A stretch of DNA of 64,000 nucleotides, from positions 124,001-188,000 of the forward strand of contig CANMMR010000004.1 in NCBI GenBank assembly GCA_947499095.1, read 5' to 3'. Position 1 is the stretch's first letter. Every line of letters starts with the position of its first letter. The notes under the pieces were generated by a model, which was not told where the DNA came from, ran no database searches, and worked only from the letters and a program-made list of their open reading frames with translations. Source of the DNA: an uncultured Erythrobacter sp. GTDB taxonomy: Bacteria; Pseudomonadota; Alphaproteobacteria; Sphingomonadales; Sphingomonadaceae. The position numbers and the translations under genes are program-made. Of this stretch, positions 42,157 through 54,197 are shown one piece after another.

Positions 42157-43728
42157 ATGGCAGACACCTCCGAAGGCCCCGTCCTCGTCCCCATCCTCGG
42201 CGACCAGCTGACCCGCGACCTCTCCTCCATCAGGGGCCGGACGAAAGACGATACCGTCATCCTGATGATGGAGGTCTGGGACGAGGCAACTTACGTCAAA
42301 CACCACAAACAGAAGATCGTCCTGATCTTTTCCGCCATGCGCCATTTCGCCGAAGAATTGCGCGATGCCGGCTGGACGGTCGATTACGTGAAGCTCGATG
42401 CCGAGGACAATGCGGGCAGCTTCACCGGCGAGGTCGCGCGCGCGGTCGAGGAGCATTCCCCGCGCGCCATCCACGTGGTCGAGCCCGGCGAGTGGCGCGT
42501 GCGCGAGGCGATGGACCAATGGGCGGACAAGTTCCCCTGCGAGGTCGAGATCCTGCGCGACGACCGGTTCCTCTCCACCCAAGCCGAATTCGACGACTGG
42601 GCCGAGGACCGCAAGGAACTGCGGATGGAGTATTTCTACCGCGAGATGCGCCGCAAGACCGGGCTGCTGATGGACGACGGCAAGCCCGAAGGCGGGGAGT
42701 GGAATTACGACAGCGAGAACCGCAAACCGCCCAACGACGGCATGACGTCGCCCGAGCGCCCGAAGTTCGAGCCCGACGACATAACGCAGGACGTCATCGA
42801 ACTGGTCGAGGACCGCTTCGGCGACCACTTCGGCAGCCTCGAGAAATTCCGCTGGCCCGTGACGCGCGACGAGGCGGAGGAAGCCGCCGACGCCTTCTTC
42901 GCTGAACGGATCGAACATTTCGGCCCCTATCAGGACGCGATGGTCTGCGGGGAGGACGACCTCTACCACTCGATGCTTTCGACCAGCATCAATCTCGGCC
43001 TGCTCGATCCGCTGGAACTCTGCCGGCGCGCCGAGCAAAGCTACAAGGACGGTAAGGCCCCAATCAATTCTGTCGAGGGTTTCATCCGCCAGATCATCGG
43101 CTGGCGCGAATATGTCCGCCGCTTCTACTGGCACCAGATGCCGCATCTGCAGGAAGCCAATGCGCTCAACGCCCAGCGCAGCCTGCCGGAATTCTACTGG
43201 ACGGGCGAGACCGACATGCGCTGCCTCGCCGACTCCATCCGCTCGACGCGCGACAACGCCCATGCCCACCACATCCAGCGGCTGATGGTGCTCGGCAATT
43301 TCGCGCTGCTGGCAGGCATCGACCCGCGCGAGGTGCAGGACTGGTACCTCGTCGTCTACGCCGATGCCTATGAGTGGGTAGAGCTGCCGAATGTCTCGGC
43401 CATGATCCTCTATGCCGATGGCGGCAAGCTGGCGTCCAAACCCTATGCGGCCAGCGGCAACTACATCAACAAGATGAGCGACTACTGCGCCAACTGCTCA
43501 TACTCGGTCAGCAAGAAGACCGAGGAGAATGCCTGCCCGTTCAACTCGCTCTACTGGCATTTCATAGATCGCCACCGCGACCGGCTGGAGAAGAACGCGC
43601 GTATCGGGCGAATCTATTCGACCTGGGACCGGATGGATGAGGACAAGCGCCAGGCCTATCTCGACCGGGCGGACAGCTTTCTCGACAGCCTGACCCCGGC
43701 GGACAAGGCCTGGGCGCGCGCCGATTGA
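42157..43728 (+). CDS. FeS-cluster bacterial cryptochrome/(6-4) photolyase
   Basis: A 523-residue member of the FeS-BCP/CryPro group: VLVPILGDQLTRDL at the start, IGWREYVRRFYW, HHIQRLMVLGNF for FAD, and the C-terminal cysteines SDYCANCSYS and ENACPFNSLYWHF that with one upstream Cys bind 4Fe-4S. Members (PhrB type) repair (6-4) photoproducts with light. It is 33 bases after priA. A GGAAC stress promoter for the next gene overlaps its end. Confidence 0.9.
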   Translation: MADTSEGPVLVPILGDQLTRDLSSIRGRTKDDTVILMMEVWDEATYVKHHKQKIVLIFSAMRHFAEELRDAGWTVDYVKLDAEDNAGSFTGEVARAVEEHSPRAIHVVEPGEWRVREAMDQWADKFPCEVEILRDDRFLSTQAEFDDWAEDRKELRMEYFYREMRRKTGLLMDDGKPEGGEWNYDSENRKPPNDGMTSPERPKFEPDDITQDVIELVEDRFGDHFGSLEKFRWPVTRDEAEEAADAFFAERIEHFGPYQDAMVCGEDDLYHSMLSTSINLGLLDPLELCRRAEQSYKDGKAPINSVEGFIRQIIGWREYVRRFYWHQMPHLQEANALNAQRSLPEFYWTGETDMRCLADSIRSTRDNAHAHHIQRLMVLGNFALLAGIDPREVQDWYLVVYADAYEWVELPNVSAMILYADGGKLASKPYAASGNYINKMSDYCANCSYSVSKKTEENACPFNSLYWHFIDRHRDRLEKNARIGRIYSTWDRMDEDKRQAYLDRADSFLDSLTPADKAWARAD

Positions 43729-43739
43729 GACAGGCCGCA

Positions 43740-43769
43740 GGAACGCGGCTCGCTTCCCGACCATTGGTT
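43740..43769 (+). promoter_or_regulatory. General-stress (EcfG-type) promoter, copy 2
   Basis: GGAAC (43740-43744), 17 bases, CATT (43762-43765), with the block CTTCCCGACCATTGGTT at 43753-43769 identical to that at 12394-12410 and GGAAC at the same distance. It is 29 bases before the aldehyde dehydrogenase ATG and lies just past the photolyase stop. Confidence 0.65.
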
Positions 43770-43797
43770 AATCGAAACCAGGATCGAAAGAGGCACC

Positions 43798-45177
43798 ATG
43801 TCCAGCATTACCACCGTCAACCCCGCCACCGGCGAAGATATCGAAACCTACCAGCAGATGTCGAAGGAAGATGCCTTCGCCAAGGTGGAGGCGTGCCACA
43901 AGGCCTTCACCGAATGGAAGCTGCGCAGTCTCGAGGACCGGGCGGAAGTCATCAAGGGCGTCGGCAAGGCGTTGCGAGACAACAAGGAAGAGCTGGCGCA
44001 GCTGATGACCCGCGAGGTCGGCAAGCTGATCGGCGACAGCCGCGACGAAATCGAACTGTGCGCCGGCATTTGCGACTACACCGCTGCCAATGGCCCCAAG
44101 GAACTGGCCGACGAGCAGCGCGATCCGAACAATGCCGCGCGCGGAATCGTTACCTATTCTCCGATCGGCGTGGTCTATGGCATCCAGCCGTGGAATTTCC
44201 CCGCCTACCAGGTCATTCGCTATGCCATCGCAAGCCTCATGGCCGGCAATGGCGTGCTGCTGAAGCACTCCTCGCTGTGCACCGGTAGCGGGTTGATGAT
44301 CGAGAAGATTTTCGAGGAAGCAGGCCTGCCCGAGAACCTCTTCACCGTGCTGGTGATCGACCATGATACGTCCGACGAAATCATCGGACACGACAAGGTC
44401 CGCGGCGTTACGCTCACCGGATCGGACGGCGCAGGCCGTCATGTCGGCGAAAGGGCGGGCAAGGCGATCAAGAAGACCGTCCTCGAACTCGGCTCGAACG
44501 ACGCCTATATGGTCTTGGAAGATGCCGATCTCGACAAGGCTGCCGAGGTTTGCGCGCAGGCCCGGCTCTACAATAACGGCCAGACCTGCATAAACGGCAA
44601 GCGCTTCATCGTGACCGACAAGGTCTACGACGCATTCCTCGAGAAGTTCGTGGCGCACTTCGAAGGTGTGAAGCTGGGCGATCCGACCGACGAGGATAGC
44701 GACATGGGCCCGATGTCCTCCGCCGACCTGCGCGACGACCTGCAGGACCAGGTGGACGAGTCGGTCAAGAACGGCGCGAAGATCGCCTGCGGCGGTAGCG
44801 TGCCCGACAAGAAGGGGGCCTGGTATCCGGCGACCGTCCTCACCGATGTCGCACCCGGCCAGCCTGCCTATGACGATGAATTATTCGGCCCCGTAGCCAG
44901 CGTCATCCGCGCCAAGGACGACGAAGACGCCATGCGTCTCGCCAACGACAGCCGCTATGGCCTCGGCGGCGGCATCCTGTGCGGCGATACCGAGCGCGCG
45001 ATCGAGCTGGCCTCGAAGCACTTCGACACCGGCATGGTCTACATAAACACCTACGGTGTGGCCGATCCGTCGATGCCTTTCGGCGGCGTGAAGAACTCCG
45101 GATACGGCAAGGAACACGGCGGCTTCGGCATCAAGGAGTTCGTCAATGCGAAGGCGATCTTCGTCGGCGCTGAGTAA
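43798..45177 (+). CDS. NAD(P)-dependent succinate-semialdehyde dehydrogenase-type aldehyde dehydrogenase
   Basis: A 459-residue aldehyde dehydrogenase. PWNFPAYQVIRYA, catalytic Glu in LELGSND, catalytic Cys in NNGQTCING and PFGGVKNSGYGKE are intact. The short form and LELGSND fit GabD/SSADH-like enzymes; the exact substrate is uncertain. AAAGAGG precedes the ATG. A GGAAC-type promoter lies upstream, so it is probably induced in general stress, perhaps for reactive aldehyde removal (inference). Confidence 0.88.
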   Translation: MSSITTVNPATGEDIETYQQMSKEDAFAKVEACHKAFTEWKLRSLEDRAEVIKGVGKALRDNKEELAQLMTREVGKLIGDSRDEIELCAGICDYTAANGPKELADEQRDPNNAARGIVTYSPIGVVYGIQPWNFPAYQVIRYAIASLMAGNGVLLKHSSLCTGSGLMIEKIFEEAGLPENLFTVLVIDHDTSDEIIGHDKVRGVTLTGSDGAGRHVGERAGKAIKKTVLELGSNDAYMVLEDADLDKAAEVCAQARLYNNGQTCINGKRFIVTDKVYDAFLEKFVAHFEGVKLGDPTDEDSDMGPMSSADLRDDLQDQVDESVKNGAKIACGGSVPDKKGAWYPATVLTDVAPGQPAYDDELFGPVASVIRAKDDEDAMRLANDSRYGLGGGILCGDTERAIELASKHFDTGMVYINTYGVADPSMPFGGVKNSGYGKEHGGFGIKEFVNAKAIFVGAE

Positions 45178-45192
45178 AGGGCGCAGCGATGG

Positions 45193-46218
45193 TTATCCTT
45201 CTCGCTCTCTTCGCAAAAGCTCGGCCTTGATTTCCGGCCCGTAAGCGTAGCCGCCCAATGAGCCGTCAGCCTGCACCACGCGGTGGCAGGGGATAAGGAC
45301 AGCAATGTTGTTCGCGCCGTTGGCTCCGCCGACGGCGCGACTGGCATTCGGGTTGCCTAGTTCGGCTGCCAACTCGCCATAACTGCGGGTCTCTCCCGCC
45401 GGAATGGCGCGCAGCGCCTCCCACACCCGTTGCTGGAAAGCGGTGCCTTTCACGTCGATTGGAATTTTCGAACTGTCCGCGCCGGGCGTTTCGACCGCTT
45501 CGACGACTTGCGCCAGAAGCGTTTCGAAGCCCGCGCCGCCCTCCACCAGTTGCGCCTTCGGGAAACGCGCCTGCAAGTCTGCCCCGCCCTCGCCGAACGA
45601 CAGGCAGCAGACGCCCTTGTCGGTCGCGGCAACGAGCATTTCGCCGAGACTCGTCTCGACCACCGACCAGAGGATCGTGCGGCCCCTGCCTCCGTCGCGC
45701 CAGTCGCTTGCCGTCATGCCCAAACGTCCCTTTGTCTGATCGTAAAATCGCGAGGCCGAGCCATAACCCGCCTCGTAAATCGCATCGGTAACACTCTCGC
45801 ATTCGCCCAGTGCCTCGCGCACCCGCTCTTCGCGCAGGGCCCGCGCGTAGCCGACGGGAGACAGGCCGGTTTGACGCTTGAACACCCGCTGGAAATGTGC
45901 CGGGGAATAGCCGACGATCGCGCCTAATACCTTCAGCGTCGGCACTTCTTCAGCGCTGCGGATCTCGTCGATGGCCGCCAGCACTGCAGCCTCGTCGCGC
46001 GCGACATCGTCGGGGAGGCAACGCTTGCAAGCGCGCAGGCCCGCCGCCCGTGCATCAGCGCTGCTGGCGAAGAAGCGGACATTGCTTCGCAGCGGATGCC
46101 GCGCAGCGCAGGACGGGCGACAGTAGATGCCCGTGCTGAGCACTCCCGTGACGAAGCGCCCATCGAAAGCGCGGTCGCGCCGCTTCACCGCGGCCCAAGC
46201 TTCATCGTCACCGATCAT
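45193..46218 (-). CDS. ada: Ada, bifunctional O6-methylguanine-DNA methyltransferase and transcriptional activator
   Basis: A 341-residue Ada. The N-terminal zinc/methyl-phosphotriester domain has C33, C37, C64 and C67 (IYCRPSCAARHP and CKRC), followed by an AraC helix-turn-helix and the C-terminal methyltransferase with PCHRV (acceptor Cys311). Ada repairs alkylated DNA and, once methylated, activates its regulon. Start 46218 follows GGAGGA by seven bases; the longer ORF is a shadow of the protease gene. It diverges from that gene. Confidence 0.93.
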   Translation of the reverse strand: MIGDDEAWAAVKRRDRAFDGRFVTGVLSTGIYCRPSCAARHPLRSNVRFFASSADARAAGLRACKRCLPDDVARDEAAVLAAIDEIRSAEEVPTLKVLGAIVGYSPAHFQRVFKRQTGLSPVGYARALREERVREALGECESVTDAIYEAGYGSASRFYDQTKGRLGMTASDWRDGGRGRTILWSVVETSLGEMLVAATDKGVCCLSFGEGGADLQARFPKAQLVEGGAGFETLLAQVVEAVETPGADSSKIPIDVKGTAFQQRVWEALRAIPAGETRSYGELAAELGNPNASRAVGGANGANNIAVLIPCHRVVQADGSLGGYAYGPEIKAELLRREREG

Positions 46219-46324
46219 CGCATCGTCCTCCATAGCCGATTTCACCGCCTGGCTAGAGCAGCTTGCGAAGAGCAGCATCCCGCACCTTGCGATCAAAGCC
46301 AATGCCCGCCACAAGCGGGAGCGG

Positions 46325-47881
46325 ATGGGACGCATTCTCGCATATCTCGCGCTGGTCACGACGCTTTTCACGGCACTGTTCGCGCCGCTGGTCGCGCATG
46401 CCGATGCCGCCGACATCGATGCGGCGGCGCGCGGCGTGGTGCGCGTCATCATCATCGGAGAGGATGGCGACGGAGAACTCTATCCGATCAGCCACGGAAC
46501 CGGCTTTGCGGTCTCGGGCGACACGGTCGTTACCAACGCCCATGTCGTGCGCGATGCGGTGCGCGATTCGGGACTGCAGATCGGTATCGTGCCGAACGGC
46601 GGCGGCGAGGCGACCTATGGCCGGCTCATCGCAGCCTCGCCCAAGAACGATCTCGCGCTGATCCGCATCACCGGCGGCAACCTGCGCCTGCCCCCGCTTG
46701 CGCTCGCCGGAGGCGCGCCGCCCGACAGCGGCGAGGTGACCAGCGTCGGCTATCCGATGAATGTCGACCGCGCACAGGGTCTGGAGATCGGCGACATCTT
46801 CCGCAGCCAGCCGCCGGTGAAGAGCCGCGGCTTTATCTCCGGCCAGCGTCCCAGCCGCCAGTTCGACACGATCCTCCACACCGCACCCATCGCCCGGGGT
46901 AATTCGGGCGGGCCCCTGCTCGACACCTGCGGCCGCGTGCTCGGCGTGAACAGTTTCGGGGCGGATAACGAGGGCGGCGATGCGGAGTTCTTCTTCGCCG
47001 TATCCATGCGCGAATTGTTGCCGTTCCTGCGCGCCAACGATGTCACCCCGCGGGTCAACGAAAGGCCGTGCCGCTCCATGGCCGACCTCGATGCCGCCGA
47101 ACGCGAGCGGATCGAGCGCGAACAGCAGGCCGCACGACAGGACCTCGCCCAGCGCGCCGAAGCCAGCCGCGCCAAGCGCGAGCGCGCGCAGTTGGAGGCC
47201 GAACAGGCGGTGATGACCGAGCGCGAAGACCGCGTCTTCCTCGCCTTCGTGCTGCTGCTGGTGGCCTTCGCGCTGGGCCAGTGGGCTATTGCGATCTACA
47301 ATTCGGAAGAGCGCGACGAAACCCGCATGCGGATCGTCGCGGTCGCTGCTGCTGTCGCGGTTCTGGCCGCAATCGCTGCCTATCTCACCCGCCCTGGCCT
47401 GGACGAAATCGACCGCCGGGTAGCCGCAGCAATGCAGGAAGGCAGCGACCCTGTTTCGCCGGAAGAGCCAGTCACCGGCGACCTTGCCCTGCAATGCACG
47501 CTGCTGCCCGAACGCAGCCGCATCACCAGCGCCGAGGCGCAGGACCTCAGCTTCGACTGGGCCGAGGGCGGCTGCGTCAACGAGCGCACGCAATACGGCT
47601 TCTCCGGCGGCACGTGGAGCCGGGTCTTCGTGCCGAACTCGGAGGATGCCGTATCGGTCAATAGCTTCGACCCCGACCGCCGCATCTATCGCGTCGAACG
47701 CTACCTCCTGCCGCGCAGCGCGATGGCCGAAGCCCGCGAAGCGCGCGGCAAGTACAAGGCCCCCATCTGCGGCGCGGAGAATGCTGCAAGCCAGCTTGGC
47801 GACCTGCAGACCGAGGTGCTCGGCCAGCTTCCGCGTCAGGCTAACGAGCGGCTGGTCTACGAATGCAGCGACCGGCGATAG
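46325..47881 (+). CDS. Trypsin-like serine protease with internal membrane helices
   Basis: A 518-residue protein from ATG 46325. After a signal peptide (LAYLALVTTLFTALFAPLVAHA) comes a trypsin-like domain with His73 (TNAHVV), Asp109 (KNDLALI) and Ser194 (GNSGGPL). Next an Arg/Glu/Ala-rich coiled coil (about 245-300), then two transmembrane helices (about 305-325 and 345-365), and a C-terminal domain with paired Cys. There is no PDZ domain, so it is not a standard DegP. Topology would put the C-terminal domain back in the periplasm. Its role is unknown. Confidence 0.8.
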   Translation: MGRILAYLALVTTLFTALFAPLVAHADAADIDAAARGVVRVIIIGEDGDGELYPISHGTGFAVSGDTVVTNAHVVRDAVRDSGLQIGIVPNGGGEATYGRLIAASPKNDLALIRITGGNLRLPPLALAGGAPPDSGEVTSVGYPMNVDRAQGLEIGDIFRSQPPVKSRGFISGQRPSRQFDTILHTAPIARGNSGGPLLDTCGRVLGVNSFGADNEGGDAEFFFAVSMRELLPFLRANDVTPRVNERPCRSMADLDAAERERIEREQQAARQDLAQRAEASRAKRERAQLEAEQAVMTEREDRVFLAFVLLLVAFALGQWAIAIYNSEERDETRMRIVAVAAAVAVLAAIAAYLTRPGLDEIDRRVAAAMQEGSDPVSPEEPVTGDLALQCTLLPERSRITSAEAQDLSFDWAEGGCVNERTQYGFSGGTWSRVFVPNSEDAVSVNSFDPDRRIYRVERYLLPRSAMAEAREARGKYKAPICGAENAASQLGDLQTEVLGQLPRQANERLVYECSDRR

Positions 47882-47888
47882 CCCGCGC

Positions 47889-48719
47889 TTAAGCCGCCAG
47901 CGCTTCCCCGCTCAGCGTGATGCGATGCATCTCGCGGGCGTGGCCCTGGTAGTTGTTGAGCGCATTGTGCCAGGTCGTGCGATTGTCCCAGATCGCCACT
48001 GCGCCCGACTCCCATCGCACGCGGCAGGTATTGTCCGCCGCCAGTGCCTCGGCATAAAGGCGAGTGAGCAGCGGCAGGCTCTCCTCGCGTGTCATGCCGA
48101 CAATGTTCACCGTGAAAGCGCGGTTGACGTAGAGCAGCTTGCGGCCCGTGACGGGGTGGCGGATCACCACCGGATGCGTCGCGCCGGTTTTCAGATCGTG
48201 CCCGCGCAATTCGCGGCCCATGTCGGTCTTCGCATAAAGCCCGTCGGCCTTGTAGATATGATCGGCGGTGTGGAACGCCTCCAGCCCCTCGATCTCCTGC
48301 TTGAGATCATCCGGTAGCGCATCATAGGCCTCGCCCACATGCGCGAACAGCGTGTCGCCGCCTTTGGGCGGTAAAGTGCGCGCCACGAGGATCGATCCCA
48401 TCGCCGACACCTGGTCGTAGGAATGGTCGGTATGCCAGTCGCCGCCGATATTGGTCTGCTGGTCGGCCGCCTTGCGGACCACGGCGATCTCGGGATGTTC
48501 GTCCGTCAGCGGGAAGTAGCTGTTGATGTCGATCCCGCCCCAGCGTTTCGCGAAGGCGATGTGCGCTTCGGGTGTAAAATCGTCCTGGCCGCGAAACAGC
48601 GCCACGCCGTGCTCGTAGATCGCCGTGCGGATCGCATCGAGCGTGCCGCCCTCGGCCTCGCTCAATCGGACGCCTGTGATCTCCACCCCGCACTTCGTGG
48701 CCAGCGGCACCATCTCCAT
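47889..48719 (-). CDS. TauD/TfdA family Fe(II)/2-oxoglutarate dioxygenase
   Basis: A 276-residue dioxygenase. The iron motif is HTDHS with H96 and D98 ([10 protein letters not shown]), and the distal His and Arg lie in [11 protein letters not shown] and HREMHRITL-like tail. The family oxidises taurine, 2,4-D or other substrates using 2-oxoglutarate; the substrate here is unknown and no sulfonate transporter adjoins. ATG 48719 follows GGAGAGAG. It diverges from the atp operon. Confidence 0.88.
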   Translation of the reverse strand: MEMVPLATKCGVEITGVRLSEAEGGTLDAIRTAIYEHGVALFRGQDDFTPEAHIAFAKRWGGIDINSYFPLTDEHPEIAVVRKAADQQTNIGGDWHTDHSYDQVSAMGSILVARTLPPKGGDTLFAHVGEAYDALPDDLKQEIEGLEAFHTADHIYKADGLYAKTDMGRELRGHDLKTGATHPVVIRHPVTGRKLLYVNRAFTVNIVGMTREESLPLLTRLYAEALAADNTCRVRWESGAVAIWDNRTTWHNALNNYQGHAREMHRITLSGEALAA

Positions 48720-48795
48720 TGCATCTCTCTCCCAACTCTCCCCGCGCATTCTACGCCGCTCGCACGAGGAGTCCAGAATCCGGGCCGGAGTCGGC

Positions 48796-48823
48796 TTGCC
48801 TTTGGATAGACCCTTTGCTAGGC
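48796..48823 (+). promoter_or_regulatory. Candidate promoter of the atp operon
   Basis: TTGCCT (48796-48801), 16 bases, CTAGGC (48818-48823), about 90 bases before the atpH GTG. The CTAGG element recurs upstream of ppiB. The match to a sigma-70 -10 box is poor, so this is tentative. Confidence 0.3.
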
Positions 48824-48915
48824 GCGCGCCGACCCTGCCGGGGCGATGTGTTCCGTCGCCTGCAACCGGTCGGGACGCACAAAGTTTTCTCCGGACCCAA
48901 GAGGACCTCAAGCGC

Positions 48916-49470
48916 GTGGATATTTCCGCCGGTATTCAGGCTAGCCTGGCAGGCCGTTACGCCTCGGCCCTGTTCGATCTCGCAAGCGAGGCCGGCACGG
49001 TCACCGCAGTCGAATCGGACCTCGAGAAGCTCGAAGCCGGGCTGCACGAATCGCCCGAGCTCGCCGCCCTCACGACCAACCCCAAGATCTCGCGCGCAGC
49101 CGCCGAAAAGGCGCTGTGGGGCGTTTCCGCGATCATGGGCCTCTCAGAGCTGACGCAGAACTTCCTCGGCGTGCTGGCGCAGAACCGCCGCCTGTCGCAG
49201 CTGCCGCAGGTCATCCGTGCCTTCCGCGCCATCGCCGCCGCCCAGCGCGGCGAGGTGACCGCCGAAGTCACCAGCGCCCATGCGCTCACCGATGCGCAGC
49301 TGGCCGATCTCAAGACCAAGCTGACGGCCCGCGAAGGCCGCACGGTCAAGCTTTCCACGAAGGTCGATCCCGAGCTGCTCGGCGGCCTCGTCGTCACCAT
49401 CGGATCGAAGCGCATCGATGGCTCGATCCGCACCCGTCTCAATTCGCTCTCCCAGGCCATGAAGGCTTAA
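48916..49470 (+). CDS. atpH: ATP synthase F1 delta subunit
   Basis: A 184-residue delta subunit beginning at GTG 48916, preceded by GAGGA. The OSCP-like fold shows [15 protein letters not shown] at the start and [26 protein letters not shown] at the end. It links F1 to the peripheral stalk. It is the first gene of the F1 operon; F0 genes are not here, as is normal in alphaproteobacteria. The ORF-track start at 48625 is too far upstream. Confidence 0.94.
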   Translation: MDISAGIQASLAGRYASALFDLASEAGTVTAVESDLEKLEAGLHESPELAALTTNPKISRAAAEKALWGVSAIMGLSELTQNFLGVLAQNRRLSQLPQVIRAFRAIAAAQRGEVTAEVTSAHALTDAQLADLKTKLTAREGRTVKLSTKVDPELLGGLVVTIGSKRIDGSIRTRLNSLSQAMKA

Positions 49471-51012
<1,542 letters not shown>

Positions 51013-51036
51013 GCCTGACGAGATAAGGGAGCCGAA

Positions 51037-51912
51037 ATGGCTAGCCTCAAGGAACTCAAGGGCCGGATCAACTCGGTCAAGTCGACCCAGAAGATCACCA
51101 AGGCCAAGCAGATGGTCGCGGCGGCCAAGTTGCGCCGTGCGCAGGCCGCTGCCGAAGCCGCGCGCCCTTATGCCGAGCGGCTGTCGGGCGTGATGGCCAG
51201 TCTCGCCGCCAAAGTGAGCGGCGATAGTGCGCCCAGGTTGCTCAAGGGCACCGGATCGGACAAGCGCCACCTGCTGGTGGTCGTAAACACCGACAAGGGC
51301 CTGTGTGGCGGTCTCAACGCGAATATCGTCAAGGCCGCCAAGGCCAAGGCGCGCGAGTTGATTGCCGATGGCAAGGACGTATCCTTCTACCTCGTCGGCA
51401 AGAAGGGCCGCGCCCCGATCAAGCGCGACTATGCGAACCGAATCGAAAAGCATTTCGACACCTCGGAAGTCCGCACGCCGGGCTTCGAAGAGGCCGAAGC
51501 GATCGCCGACGATCTGATCGAGCGTTTCGAGAAGGGCGAATTCGATGTCGCACATCTCGTCTACCCGATCTTCAAGTCGGCCCTCGCGCAGGACCCGACC
51601 GTCGACCAGCTGATCCCCGTCCCTTCCCCCGAAGGCGATGCGGGCACTGCCGGCGATGCCGTGGTGGAATACGAGCCTGGCGAGGAGGAAATCCTCGAGG
51701 AACTGCTGCCGCGTTACGTCAAGACACAGCTGTTCGGTTCGCTGTTGGAGCGCGAAGCCTCCGAACAGGGCGCCTCGATGACCGCAATGGACAACGCCAC
51801 GCGCAATGCCGGCGACCTGATCCAGAAGCTCACCATCCAGTACAACCGCAGCCGCCAGGCCGCGATCACCACCGAACTGATCGAAATCATTGCCGGCGCC
51901 GAAGCGCTGTAA
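51037..51912 (+). CDS. atpG: ATP synthase F1 gamma subunit
   Basis: A 291-residue gamma subunit, with [35 protein letters not shown]-type N-terminus (only part quoted: [18 protein letters not shown]) and C-terminal [24 protein letters not shown]-type helix ([18 protein letters not shown]). It is the rotating central shaft. GGGAG precedes the ATG. It is followed by a lipoprotein gene instead of atpD. Confidence 0.97.
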   Translation: MASLKELKGRINSVKSTQKITKAKQMVAAAKLRRAQAAAEAARPYAERLSGVMASLAAKVSGDSAPRLLKGTGSDKRHLLVVVNTDKGLCGGLNANIVKAAKAKARELIADGKDVSFYLVGKKGRAPIKRDYANRIEKHFDTSEVRTPGFEEAEAIADDLIERFEKGEFDVAHLVYPIFKSALAQDPTVDQLIPVPSPEGDAGTAGDAVVEYEPGEEEILEELLPRYVKTQLFGSLLEREASEQGASMTAMDNATRNAGDLIQKLTIQYNRSRQAAITTELIEIIAGAEAL

Positions 51913-51966
51913 GAATTGGAGAGGATGCCGGAGAGACGTCGAAGAACGCCTACCGGAGCCAGATTT

Positions 51967-52299
51967 ATGACCAAACCCGTTTTCACCCTCGTCGCTATCG
52001 CACTGCTTGCCGCTTGCAGCGAAGAGCCCGCACCCGCTCCGGTCGAAACCGCCACGCCTGAGCCGGTCGAGACGCTCACTCCGCCCGACCAGGCCTATTT
52101 CACTGCCAAATATGCCGAGCAGTGCCCCGAGGAAGAGGCCGTCAACACCGCCGTCTGTCGCCGCGCCGGCATGGGCTCGCCCGATGTCATTTGCGAATTC
52201 GGCCTCGGCGAAGACGAATATCTGCGTAACGAGGCAACCCTTACCGCCGGCGACGGTGACTGGGTTTTTGCCGATCCGGAAAATGTTTGCGTCGGCTAA
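51967..52299 (+). CDS. Small lipoprotein embedded in the ATP synthase operon
   Basis: A 110-residue lipoprotein from ATG 51967, with CGGAG upstream. The lipobox LLAAC lipidates C17, followed by a Pro/Glu/Thr-rich linker (EEPAPAPVETATPEPVETLT) and a compact domain with several Cys (CPEEEA, VCRRAG, ICEFG and NVCVG), likely two disulfides. The frame and spacing (54 bases after atpG, 33 before atpD) show it is part of the transcript. No ATP synthase component like it is known to me. Confidence 0.78.
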   Translation: MTKPVFTLVAIALLAACSEEPAPAPVETATPEPVETLTPPDQAYFTAKYAEQCPEEEAVNTAVCRRAGMGSPDVICEFGLGEDEYLRNEATLTAGDGDWVFADPENVCVG

Positions 52300-52329
52300 G
52301 GCGCGAGAAACCCACTAGTCAGGACATAG

Positions 52330-53790
<1,461 letters not shown>

Positions 53791-53792
53791 GC

Positions 53793-54050
53793 ATGGCTCT
53801 CCACTTCGAACTCGTCACGCCGGCCAAGCTGGTCCGCTCGGAGGACGTCCACATGGTGGTCGTCCCCGGTGCGGAAGGCGAATTCGGTGTGCTCGAAGGC
53901 CACGCGCCCTTCCTGTCCACGATCCGCGACGGCGCGGTGCAAGTCTACAAGACCGAAGGCGGCGCGCCCGAGACGATCGAAGTCCGTGGCGGCTTCGCCG
54001 AAGTGGGAGACAAGGGCCTGACTGTCCTTGCCGAACACGTCGAAGGCTGA
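53793..54050 (+). CDS. atpC: ATP synthase F1 epsilon subunit (short form)
   Basis: An 85-residue epsilon subunit with only the N-terminal beta sandwich ([36 protein letters not shown]). The C-terminal helical hairpin that inhibits ATP hydrolysis in other bacteria is absent; typical length is 130-140. This shortening is known in sphingomonads, where a zeta protein can inhibit instead. It closes the operon, followed by a strong terminator. Confidence 0.93.
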   Translation: MALHFELVTPAKLVRSEDVHMVVVPGAEGEFGVLEGHAPFLSTIRDGAVQVYKTEGGAPETIEVRGGFAEVGDKGLTVLAEHVEG

Positions 54051-54074
54051 CGCAAAGCGGTCATACAGAATGCA

Positions 54075-54104
54075 AAGGGGCGGTCCTGTAGGGCCGCCCT
54101 TTTC
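54075..54104 (+). terminator. Rho-independent terminator of the atp operon
   Basis: A hairpin (AAAGGGGCGGTCC / GGGCCGCCCTTT with one mismatch and one G-T pair, 4-base TGTA loop) followed by TTTT lies 25 bases after atpC. It marks the end of the atpHAG-lipoprotein-DC transcript. Confidence 0.85.
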
Positions 54105-54197
54105 GTTTGGCACAGCGATCGCCGCGTAGCGCGCAGTTTACCCTCCGTTTACCAATAATCTTTAGCCCCGATCGCAGAGTTCCACGGGGGGCAGGCG

